Assembly: GCF_030463565.1 (NCBI RefSeq)
Contig: NC_134646.1
Coordinates: forward strand, 17,450,001-17,514,000
Length of the DNA stretch: 64,000 bases
Source of the DNA: Pelecanus crispus
Taxonomy: Eukaryota > Chordata > Aves > Pelecaniformes > Pelecanidae
Direction: 5' to 3'
Part shown: in pieces, positions 21,413-51,558 of the stretch
Numbering within the stretch: position 1 is the first letter of the stretch
How the letters are laid out: each line of letters starts with the position of its first letter
Notes under the pieces: model-generated
Told to the model about the DNA's origin: nothing
What the model saw: the letters and a program-made list of their open reading frames with translations, nothing else
The model's database searches: none
Position numbers and translations under genes: made by a program

Positions 21413-24289
21413 TTCTTTTAACGCTTAAGTTTTTTTTAAGCTGTTAAAGCAGGATATCTTGACAATGTGTCTGTAGTAATTTGTATTCATAAATTGTGTG
21501 TGTGCGATTATTGTATTATGCTTCTAGTATAGCCTGGATTCAAATGTAATAGTTGATTTCCCCCACCCCAGAAAAGACCTTTGCTAAGGTAAAACTAAGT
21601 AGCTAGTCTAATACTGGAGTTACTAGCATTAGATTTCAGACCAAGAAGTACACTTGTATCAAAATGTTATTTTGCAAAAACTGACAAAAGGGGTTTTTAT
21701 CCCATTACCAGATTTTTACTACTATTGCATGCTTGCAATCTGACAAAAAACCAAACAAAAAAAACCCCCAAACCCCCCACCCAAACACCAACCTAGAGCA
21801 CTGACCTTTCAAGTGACATCTGAAGTTTCTTTTTCAGCATTGTTAGCATTTACAGGATAAATGTTTCATTTCTGGCTGTTACAGTAAATTCATAAGTGCT
21901 TTTTTTGCAGTACTAGTGTGATGTAAATATTGCGCCTTACTCACTAGGCTGCGTATTCCATAATTGACTATGTACTTGCTGTATCTGAAGTTAGTGGGAA
22001 AGTGCAAATCATAATTTTCAATTTGCCAAGTCATTGCCTTTGTTGTAAATAAGGAATTAAAGATTTTATTTAAACCGTTCACCTTCTTTCAATTTGATTT
22101 ACTGCTACAGTAATTTAAGAGAGTGAATGACACATGAATACAACTGTTTTCTCCATGGAAGAAGGGGACCTTAAGTACAACTAGTGCAAGAGTTTGTGCT
22201 TTCAGTATTTTAAGGCTTGTATTGAAAAGGAAATTCTTGTTTGAGCTTATGAAGAATCAGAATCTACTTATTTATGCTTGGTTCCTGGTTTCTCTTTATC
22301 CATGTAATAGCCATGTTCTAAAAGGAGGCAACTTGGAAAAGCTGGCACCACCTGGAGACTTCAGTCCCCACTGGAGCCACTACTAGAAGTAATCTGATTT
22401 CCTGCATGGTAAAAAGGGGCATTGGTAGAAATAGTATCTGAAGGATCAGAGCTGCTGGAAGCTAGGTAGCTGCTGTGCTCTCGCTTTTCAAAAACCTCAC
22501 ACTGAAGAGTTGAATACTTGAAGGTATGTCTATTTGGTGTAAAACTTAGGTACAGAGAAGGGACTTTGATAGGAAAACAGTTAAGTGTTTTTGTTGCTGC
22601 TTTCACAGCATTTCTGGAAAGCTAGTAAGTTATTTCATTATTAGTTAATTATTCCATGTGCACAGTATTTCTGCTTTTTTTTTTTTTTTCTGGGAGAAAA
22701 GTTATTTTTTTCATTGCAGTAGCTTATAGGATCATACCTTTCCATTAATTGCTACTAAATTTCCAAAGTAAATTGAAATCTTTCAATGACACCTACCCTG
22801 TCTTGAAAACTACTACAACATATTCTACAGCACCACCCGTCAAGTTTATATATAGTTAATTTGCAAATAGCCCTTCACCTTTATATTAACCATATTTGTT
22901 CCTCCCTCGTTTTATGCCTAATCTTCTCCCAGCTTTTAATCAGAAGTCTTAAAAGATTGCTCTTGCCTTACTTAACACACTACTTAAACTCAGTAATACT
23001 CATTTTCAGCCCTTTACTTAAGCTGAGTAAGAGTAGAATATGTCTTTTAATTTTTAACTCATTTTATTGTCTTACTAATTGCTAAAAAGCTTAATAAATA
23101 TACCTAACCACTATTATTTAATGGTTTTGCTTTTATCAGAGGTCTTCCAGCATGAAAAGCCTAAACATTCCTCTACAAAACTGCACTTTGGTGAAAATAT
23201 CCTGCACCTGCTAGGTTTAGTTGTGTCACACAGTAGATTTTATGGATCACAGGTTTTTTTTCTTTTGGGGTGGGTTGGGGTGGTGGTGGTGGGGGTGTGT
23301 GTGTTTTATTTTTTTAAGAAAAGCTGTTTTCTATGTAGTATGAAAAGCCTCTGTCCCATTGTAATTCACTTATATTTTGTTATGCATTGTACCCCTTGGA
23401 TAAAGGATGGTATCCAGTTACTTTATCTTCAGAAAACTTGACTCAGTCATTATCTCTGTTTTGGAAAAAAAAAAAGCAAACAAAAAAACCCAAAACAAAC
23501 AACCAACACAAACCAAAAACCTTTCCTCCACTCTTCTAGAAGGAACTTCATTACAGCAGTCTATCAGGTGCAGGTTCAGCGGCAGGCTGGGGCAACCACA
23601 GCTCCACCAGTCCCTGAAGTTAAACTGAGAGAGCCTATCTGAAACATTTGACCTCGTGAAGAGTACATATGGATCTTGCATGCAGTGAGATTCTAGACAA
23701 TTTATTTGTGGATGGCTCTTTATACAGGCTCCTGTTAAGGAAACATCAGAGAAATGCCTCTTCTCCATTGAATTGACAGCACAGTATAAAGGAACTTAGC
23801 TACAGAAATACCTTGCTAACAGTCTTCCTCCTATCGATACAGAGGCAGAATCAATGCTGAGTTACAAGCTTCGTCAGTCTTCCATTTGGATATAAACTGA
23901 ATAGAAGGAACTTGTTATCTGCATTAAACCAAAGTATAATGCTGTAGAAGAGATGCAGGAGTACTGTGATGACTGATGTAATATTTTATACAACTTTCAT
24001 ATAGACAAGAGTTCAGGCCCATTATATCACCAAAAATTATTCTCTGAGGGATTCTAAAGAGCTTGCTAGCTTTACCTTCCACTATACAACTTGAGTTATT
24101 CAACAGCACTCCTTTACAACTTTTTATAATTGTCTGTGTGCAGCACTAACTTGTGCTACTGCAACTGGAATGGCGTTGCAGTCCCTACCAGAAGGCTAAC
24201 ATCTCAATACACCTCAGCAGGATGCTCTGGCAAGTGAGAACGGGAACTACGGTTTGAGAAACAAGGTCTATCCTGAACAGGCACAGCTG

Positions 24290-24295
24290 TTTATT
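24290..24295 (-). terminator. Candidate PRMT9 polyadenylation signal
   Basis: AATAAA on the - strand, about 320 bases after the PRMT9 stop codon. An ATTAAA at 24530-24535 and another AATAAA at 23701-23706 (both - strand) are alternatives. Confidence 0.4.
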
Positions 24296-24611
24296 CCTGG
24301 TACCGGCATCTGGATGCTTTTTTTTCTTACTACAAATGATGTGGTAGCAAGAGAAGTCTGTCCCACTGTTGTAGTCGCTGCAATCGCCAGCAATCAGGTT
24401 TTTGCTGCAGTGAAGACAATGCTTGGTAAGCATAGCCTTACGGAGCAAGTTCTAGCCCATCAGTGGAACTTAAGTATCTACTATTAAAGCAACAAAACAG
24501 CCTTTTTGATCAGTAGATCAAATTTAGACTTTAATATAAATTAACATCAGTGATGTTATGAACAGTCAATTTATGCATAGGTAATTAACCACAACTCAGT
24601 TCACACATTCT

Positions 24612-44386
<19,775 letters not shown>

Positions 44387-44891
44387 TCTGAAGGATGTAG
44401 ATACTCACTCTTCCTAAAAAAACAAAAGGTTGCACACAAAGCTGACAGATCAAACAACATTTTAATTTTCACTGGCATTAGCAAAGACATCCTCCCTCCC
44501 CCCCAGATCCTAAGCATTCAAAAACATGCTCACCTTTATGCCACTGATAATTCCATCAACTTTAAAGTGAGCATTCACCATTCAAGCCAAGCGCGCATCA
44601 CATTTATGTTAGAGCAGGTTCTGGAAACAGGTTACACTTTTTTGCTTTTTAAAATTAATTTCTGTAATACTTATTTTAGCACGCCTCTGACCAGTTTTGC
44701 GCACTGAAAAGTTCACGCACTCAGAAGTTTCACAATCAACCACAAAATCTGCACGTTAAAACTTCTCCACTTCAAAAAAGTATCTTCATAAAGCAAAGAC
44801 CCCCAGAAAAAGAGCTAACGAGCTCACGCTGTATTTTACACAAAGCAACATGACTATAAGAAAGTGTTAAAGAGTTATCAGAACAAATATG

Positions 44892-44965
44892 CACATTTTT
44901 ATAACTGCCTTGGTTACCACTTTAATGCCACATTTTTATAACTGCCTTGGTTACCACTTTAATGC
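44892..44965. repeat. Exact 37-base tandem duplication
   Basis: Two perfect copies, 44892-44928 and 44929-44965, each running from CACATTTTTATAACTGCC to CACTTTAATGC. It lies in the leader intron of PRMT9, about 500 bases upstream of the coding start. Zero mismatches suggest a recent event or an assembly or read artefact. Confidence 0.95.
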
Positions 44966-45437
44966 TTACTTACACAAGAAGGCCCAATACCGTCTTCGGG
45001 ATTTTCAGATGTATCCTAAAGCTGAAGAAAGTGAACGTTACATGGAGAGGGACTAGAACAAACACACCACCATCACAACTAGGCTTTTTTTTTTTTGCTT
45101 TTTGCTTAAAAAAAAAAATGACAACAAACATCGCCCACGTCTCGAATGAGCACCAGTAATTTACGCAGGGGCATGCAAAACCAGGGAGGGCCGCGCAAAC
45201 TCGCCTGCCGTACGCATTTGGGGGCCCGAGGGCAGCGAGGACGAGGGGGCCGGCTCCGACCGGCGGGGAGCGCGGCGCCGCCGGGAAGCCTCGCAGGCCG
45301 CGCTACCTCCGGACACCGCCCCACTCGCGGGGCGCGCCCCAGGGCCGCTGGCCCGGCGCAGGGAAAGCAGCGGGGTAGGACGCGGGGGGCTTTCCCTGCG
45401 GCCGGGACAGGGCGCCAGGCGCTCCCGGGGCCATCAC

Positions 45438-45510
45438 CTGCTCGGCACGGAACGCGGCTCCCAGAGAGCCGACGCGCGCGCTGCGGGCCGCCGCCATCTT
45501 AGTGCCGGGC
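45438..45510 (-). other. PRMT9: Likely PRMT9 non-coding first exon (5' leader)
   Basis: On the - strand a CpG-rich leader ends at a good donor (GAGCAG|GTGATG) at 45438. A T-rich acceptor (TTTTTTAG|GAAGAG) begins the next piece at 44413, 27 bases before the coding ATG. The upper edge is a guess placed next to the NRF1 and YY1-type motifs. The leader contains an ATGGCGGC at 45497 whose frame stops at TGA two codons past the splice join, so it is an upstream frame and does not extend the protein. Confidence 0.55.
45490..45501 (-). promoter_or_regulatory. YY1-type / TISU-like element at PRMT9 start
   Basis: The - strand reads TAAGATGGCGGC. This matches the YY1 core (AAnATGGCGGC) and all but the first base of the TISU start-site consensus. 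Such elements usually lie just downstream of a transcription start in TATA-less promoters. Confidence 0.6.
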
Positions 45511-45519
45511 AGAAGGCAG

Positions 45520-45531
45520 CGCGCATGCGCA
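45520..45531. promoter_or_regulatory. NRF1 palindrome in PRMT9 promoter
   Basis: CGCGCATGCGCA is a full match to the NRF1 consensus YGCGCATGCGCR. It lies about 20 bases upstream of the YY1-type element in the PRMT9 orientation, a normal spacing for core-promoter sites. Confidence 0.65.
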
Positions 45532-45820
45532 GGGCGGCAGGCGCGGAGCCGGGCGTGAGTGAGGCGCCGCGGTGCCTTCCCGCCCTGCTGGCGGCCGGCC
45601 CCTGAGGGGGCGGCCCGTCGCCTCCCCTCCGGCCTCAGGGCGCGCCGGCCGCCAGGTCAGGCGCGGAGCTCTCCGCCCTCGCCGGGGAGTCGGTCCCGCA
45701 AACTGCTCCCGGCGGGTCCGGGCTCAGGCCCCGCTCCCCTCCGTCCCAGGGGCGGGAGCTGCGCCTCTCCCCAACGGCGGCCTTCGAGCACCCTAAGGCC
45801 TAACGCGGGATTGCGCACAG

Positions 45821-48800
45821 GAAGATGAAAAAACCATTCTGCTTAATCTTTATTTCTGTTCAGTTTGTGGCAAGAGGTTTCCCCCCATTTTTTTTTTTTT
45901 TCCTACAATTTTAACGTGTAGATATTAACTTACTTTACCTTTTATTTGCTTAAAGGAACAGCTAAGACTTACATGTTTAAGAACCAAGAAAAAAAAACCA
46001 GAATGCCAGAAACTAGTATTACAGAAAAGCTAACGCTTTGAAAGATAACAAGAAGGAGGCATTATGTGACTGAAAGAAAATTTGTATCTTTATTGGTAAG
46101 TAAAAGGTTTGAGAACGGTACAGACAAAACTCTGAACTTTTTTTAATGCTTGTTTAGCTTGTTACTTTTCAGGTGAAACATGGGGAATTGACTAGAAACT
46201 GTCTCACCATGTCTTCATATCTATATACACATGTGGAATAAAGGTATTTTCATTGTCCATGTTCTTCCTCCATCCACATCCAATCTTTTAAAGCTGGTAA
46301 TTCAGCTCATACAAACACAGCAGTAGAAGTGACCCTCTAAATCCAGCCCCTGTTCAGGCCTGCCAGATAAGAACTACCACCTTAAAAGTTTACCAGATGT
46401 AGTGTAAGAACTGCATGCTGCGCAGACACTGCCTATAACTGCCCTGTAGTTAACGGTGTTCCTAAAATTTAGTTTTAATTCCACTGTTGGTAAGTCCCAA
46501 GAATGACAGTTGAGGATAATGTTTGCACTACACAGTTTTAAGTCACAAACAAGTCCTAGTTGTCTTGGGCCTTTGACTAACAACTCTGCACTGCAGTAAC
46601 AGGATTGTGAGAAGGAAAATTCAGAGGTTTGCTCCACATCTCCAGTCCCTTATCTCGCTCCCTCCCGTGCTTATGACACCACTTACCTTCTTTCTCTGTG
46701 GAGCCTTGCAGGCTGCCTGCCCTGGGAGCAACCACATGCAGGGCCCTAAAAAAGGCAGAGTTCATTTGGTCTTGTCCTACTTCTGGGACAAGAACAGGCC
46801 ATGGCATTGTTTACTAATTATGAAATGTTTGGAAGCTGTTCATGTTTATACTTTCCTTCTCTAAAGCATGAATGCAGCTCTTCCAGGCTTTTACAGCTGT
46901 GGATATTTTATATGCCTTCACTTTTGAGAAACAAATGAGTACCTCTTAAAAATGTCAGGCCAACATTTTGAACAAGATGAAAATATCACATATGGAGGGG
47001 GAACATGAGTCTAAATGAAATGCAGTGACAATTAAACCATAATCCATGGTAAACTTCATTACTACTCTATAATATTATAAGAGGGGGAAGCCTACAAATG
47101 TTTTGAGAAGTAACCCAAAGGAAAAAACTGGAAACAGGCAACCTGAATAACACTAGAATGAACTTCTGGTAGAGGAAAGACATGCTAGAAAAACATAAAA
47201 TTAGAACTGGTAAAGCACTGGGGCTGAATGAAGTCCATGAGGATATGCAAATATTAGTGTCAGAAAGTATCAAATATTTTATATGTGACCTGAGCTCTAA
47301 AGGAGGATGTAGTATCTTACTAAATCAACTGGTATCAACAAGCACCCAAGCCTTCTCTCAGTTCTGAAAGAAAAGTTAAATTAGGTACAGATGAGGAACA
47401 AGCTTCTCTGAATTTAGCTTAATTACACTTCCCAGCTGGAGGATGATAGTATAAGGAAAAAGAAAATATTAGCACCTGTGGGATATGGGGGGAGGGGGGG
47501 AGAGAGAGAGAAGTGCAGGCAATTATCACCTGTGGACAGTGAGGTGTAACAGGAGCTGGACTGTACCAAATACCGTAATGAGCAATGGTTCTCCAAACTT
47601 GTTCAGCTGTATTTTTTTTTGGTCAGAGCAAATGCCAGATGGATAGCATAAATGCTTTATAGTGCCTATTTTTAAGCATAAATTAAGGGTGTGCTAATTT
47701 GATGCACTTGTGGGAGAAGCTTACTAAAAAGTATCAGTGTAAAATCCTTGCAATTCGCAAGAGTTAGTTCAGTTCAAAGGCTGGGGAGGATATTTGTTAA
47801 TCTCATACAACTTTTTAACGGAACACTTCAGAAAAAAAAAATGGCCACAGAATATAACGTTTGCAACACTGAAAGAGCATACAGCTGCATACTAAAATAA
47901 TTTGTTGGGTACAGCTTGTGCTGTAAAGGAGTGCCAGAAAGGAATGCCTATCTTACCAGATATATACATGATTGCCATAATAATAATCAAATTGGTTAAC
48001 AGTAGAATAAATAATGTTGGTCTGCATGATGGGTGGTCAGAGCTTAGTCTGTGTCTGTTTGCACTGCTGAGGGATGAGAGGGGAGGGAGCACGCAGCCTG
48101 GTGGTACCTCACATATGCATAAGGCCCCTAACATCTTGCAAGCCAACAGTGATGACACAGTCATGAGCAAGATGGGAGTTAGAAGGAAACTCTATAAACC
48201 TTCTATAAACCTGTGACAGGACTTTTCTCCTAATGGAGGTAAAAGTGCTTAGCCAAGAGAAGAAACTACAATACCTTGGAAGGATGCTGTTGCTAATGAT
48301 GTTTTCAACAACTCGATACAGCTGCATGTTGCAAATGGTGGGGGCTGATATCAATGCTCTGTAATAAAATGTCAATAAAACCAAAAGTTAAATTCACTAA
48401 TTTCTAACCCATCTCTCCATAACATACAGACTGGAGACACAATCAGCCACAGATCAGAACACTGTCTTTTGTGAAAATGAGGACGTTGAAGTGATCAGAC
48501 AAGAACATAAGGAAGGTAAGATGGAACAAAACATATGCTATGCTGGTGTGCGCCTATTGTATAAAATTACTTGAAAAGAGTATTTCCTGAAACCATGCTT
48601 GCAATGAATGTCGAGGGAAAATAACCAAAGCAAAGATAAATACATGATATATGGACAGGATGTTGCCAGAGCTTCACATAGCCAATCCATGTCATAGCTT
48701 CTTAAAAGAGGCTACAAGAAGGCTGTAAAATGTGATGACCTTGAGTAGGGAATGGCAGACAGGAGAATTTTCTACACTGCTGATCTAAAAACACTTGTAG

Positions 48801-50639
48801 CCTCAATTAGTGAAGAAAACACAACTCCTTTTAGTGCTCACTAGGTAATTTTTGTCTATTTAAATTAATGGGTTCTTGTTTCTCCTCAGTCTTCTGTCTT
48901 TTTTTTTTAAATCACAATTTTGCCCTTTCAGGGTCTGACAGTGTCTTGAACTGGTGGGTCAAGTTCAGGAAAAGATACACTTAATTTTTGGTGGAAGGAA
49001 TCCAGTATGTTGTCTGGATACCAGTACTGGATAAACAGTGTAGAATATCAACAAAATAGTGAACTTTTTTCCTTGCTTTGTTATGTAAATACAAGTTAAC
49101 TCTTTTTATTCTGGGAAAAATGTGTTATGTGTATGTATGTACTTCTGTTGGACACCCGCTGCTTGTTTTAGCTGCAACTAGAATGGAGTACATTTTTACT
49201 TCACATGACTGAGGTAGGTGGACCAATTTCCCCTAATGGGCCTGTCATGGTAGGACAAATCTAAATTTTAGACCTGGTGGCTTTTTGCCAGCTAAAAAAC
49301 TCAGGGCTAAGCTAAACATTCAAATTCTTTTCTTCTTTTTTCAAAATTAGAATGCAAGCAACTGCACACAATGCATGCAACCCAACTACTTTACAACACT
49401 TCAGTGGAATTCTAATAGGGAAATCTCATAACTATAAACAAGCATGAAAAATATTATTCTAATTTTAATCATGGAGACAGCTACAGGACAAAGTAAACAA
49501 AGTACTCATGGAAAGCATACTTATTCTTGAAATGCTGCTCCAGTAATCTAAACATAGATAAGGATTGTTTGTTATTTCTTTAAGGTTTGGGTTGGTTTTT
49601 TTTTTTTATTTCTTTTTAGATGGAGTTTTGAGTAGCATAGTAACTTCTTCGTTAAATACTATTAGAAAATAAATATCACAGCAGATAATGTGATCTAGCA
49701 GGTGGGACACTTGGCTGAAAGGCTGAATGTTCAGTGTTTGCTCTCAATAGCACCTCCGGCCTGCTGTGATTTCAGACAAATCATCTGCACTTCAAGAAGC
49801 AGCTGATTTGGAGGGACCACACTCAGATTTCAGACTGTGTTCAGGAACTACAATTACTCATAAGCCTCCATGTCAAGCATCCTCTCCCTGCCCCTTTCTT
49901 TATACAATTGTATTTTCTTATGTTCCTCATCCTACCCAACACACTGATTCTACAAATAGGAATAATTTTAAAAGATATTCCTGAACTGCCCACCTGTTTC
50001 CATACATGACTTCTGCAGGTCAGTGCCTGGGGTCATGCAGAGGAAGGCTGACTGTAACACTGCCAGCTATCTTCATCTCAGTCGTTTCTAGAAATCTCAG
50101 GTGCTACTTTTTAACAGTAGGTTTTTTTTTACTGCAGGTCTTCAAAATGTAAGGTATATCCAAAAAAGGTGGCTCTATTTTTTTTTTTTCACTGGCCAAC
50201 GCAGACTAGGCTTAACTGTGGGCCCAATGATAGTACATTTAAATTAATAGCAAAGCTCATTGCTTCAAAAGTAGCAGGAACCAACACTGAATTTGGCAAA
50301 ATACAGAAAATAAAATAATTTAAGTTACTCCCAAAGAAGAAATCTAGACATGTATTCATGACTAAAATATACATCTCCCAATCATCTAAAAAAGTCCCAC
50401 CAAATCACTATGAATCGCACTACTCTTAAACCATTAAAACCATCAAGTTATAGCTACGAGTATAATTAGAAGGCTTTTCCATTTTCTTCACGAGTTTCCT
50501 AACATTCTTAACCCAAACAATTCAGCATTGAGTGGTCTTCTCAAGATCTCGCTGCAGCACTTGTTCAGGAGAACCGCTGGTATTAGTTTATTAAATGAAG
50601 CCATAAAGGTGAGGCTTGCATCTACTTTATTGGGTATTT
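45821..50639. other. Intergenic space between PRMT9 and ARHGAP10
   Basis: The two genes are head to head, about 5 kb apart. I see AT-rich sequence with no supported gene. A G/A-rich patch lies at about 47487-47512, and a 60-codon frame at 47182-47367 shows only a faint GKA-L resemblance to reverse transcriptases. The last 170 bases, next to the island, are open on both strands (see findings). Confidence 0.6.
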
Positions 50640-51055
50640 CATGGCCAGACCCACCAGCGGGACAGGGGCGGCTGAGCCACGCCAGCCTTCTCTGCCCACA
50701 CCCCCCCACTGCAAAGCGGACACCAGCACCGCGACCGATTTGGGATCGGGCAGCCCGGGCGCTGCTCTGCCCCTTCCGAAAGCCCACGGACGCTTCCGCG
50801 CCGTGAATCCCCCACCCGCGGCACCTCAAACCCGGCGGCCTCCCCACCCTGCCAGGCGGGGACAGGGCGGGCACCCCGCGGCCTGCTGCGACAAGCCGCG
50901 GCAGGGCGGGCCCTCCCTGCCGGGCCCCCTCCCCGAACACGGGGGACTTCGCCTGGGGGGGCCCGGCGGCTGGTAGGGGAGCGCCTGCCCCTGAGGGCCG
51001 AGCGGGCGGCCCGCCCGGGCGCTGCGAGCCCCACCGCTTGTGTAAGCGCCGCCGC

Positions 51056-51090
51056 GGGGCGGGAAGGAAGGGGCGGGCGGGAGGCGGGCC
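51056..51090 (+). promoter_or_regulatory. GC-box cluster (SP1/KLF type)
   Basis: At least three overlapping GGGCGGG-type cores within 35 bases, about 320-350 bases upstream of the ARHGAP10 start codon. Confidence 0.5.
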
Positions 51091-51251
51091 CCGGCGCGGC
51101 CGGCCGCTCCGCTCGGCAGGGCGGGGTCCGGCGGGGCTGCCGGGAGCGGGGTGTCCCCCCGCCGTGCCGCGCCGCGCCGTGCCTCGCAGCGGGAAGCGGG
51201 GCGTGGGGCTCCGCTCGCCTGGCCTTTGCCCGTGCCCAGCCCTGCGCCGGG

Positions 51252-51267
51252 GCCGCCGCCGCCGCCG
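51252..51267. repeat. (GCC)5 run in ARHGAP10 leader region
   Basis: Five GCC units about 140 bases upstream of the ARHGAP10 start codon, probably within the 5' untranslated region. Confidence 0.75.
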
Positions 51268-51404
51268 CTCTCTCTTTGTGGCCGCGCCTCCCGCCTCGCC
51301 GCCGTGGGGACGCCCGCTGCGCCTCGCCTGCTGAGGAGGTCGCTGGTGCTGCGGGGTAGCCGGGAGAGGTTGGCGGGGAGGCGAGCCCCGGCGCAGCGGC
51401 AGCC

Positions 51405-51558
51405 ATGGGGCTGCAGCCCCTGGAGTTCAGCGACTGCTACCTGGACAGCCCCTGGTTCAGGGAGCGGGTGAGAGCCCACGAGGCCGAGCTGGAGAAGACC
51501 AATAAGTTTATCAAGGAGTTGCTCAAGGATGGGAAAAACCTGATCGCCGCCACCAAAA
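51405..51558 (+). CDS. ARHGAP10: ARHGAP10 (GRAF2) first coding exon, residues 1-51; gene continues past the window
   Basis: ARHGAP10 (GRAF2) is a BAR-PH-RhoGAP-SH3 protein that binds curved membranes and accelerates GTP hydrolysis on Rho-family GTPases. Only the N-terminal start of the BAR domain is here. The exon begins with [18 protein letters not shown] and ends at [16 protein letters not shown], near-identical to the human protein as I remember it. The start codon has a strong context (CAGCCATGG). The donor is AAA-A|GTGAGT, leaving one base of the next codon. The remaining exons lie beyond base 64000. Confidence 0.93.

Larger units (their letters stand above)
20533..24611. other. Tail-to-tail space between TMEM184C and PRMT9
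   Basis: Holds the 3' untranslated regions of both genes, which point at each other. The rest is AT-rich, with a T run at about 22675-22689, a G-rich stretch (GGGGTGGGTTGGGG plus GGT units) at about 23267-23304, and an A-rich stretch at about 23463-23516. The longest open frames (120 and 116 codons near 23.1-23.8 kb) look random and are low-complexity. Confidence 0.65.
45150..45820. promoter_or_regulatory. CpG island with PRMT9 promoter
   Basis: A dense CpG block, sharply bounded on both sides, with no TATA box. It carries the likely PRMT9 first exon on the - strand. On the + strand I see no convincing divergent gene. Confidence 0.8.

Noticed and set aside
45303-45497. ATG at 45497 as the PRMT9 protein start
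   Set aside because: After the predicted splice its frame ends at TGA before the conserved N terminus. The ATG at 44386 aligns with the human start region.
47182-47367. Possible reverse-transcriptase fragment
   Set aside because: Only a short GKALGLNEVHEDM-like resemblance. No flanking RT motifs or CR1 3' end, so I cannot support it.
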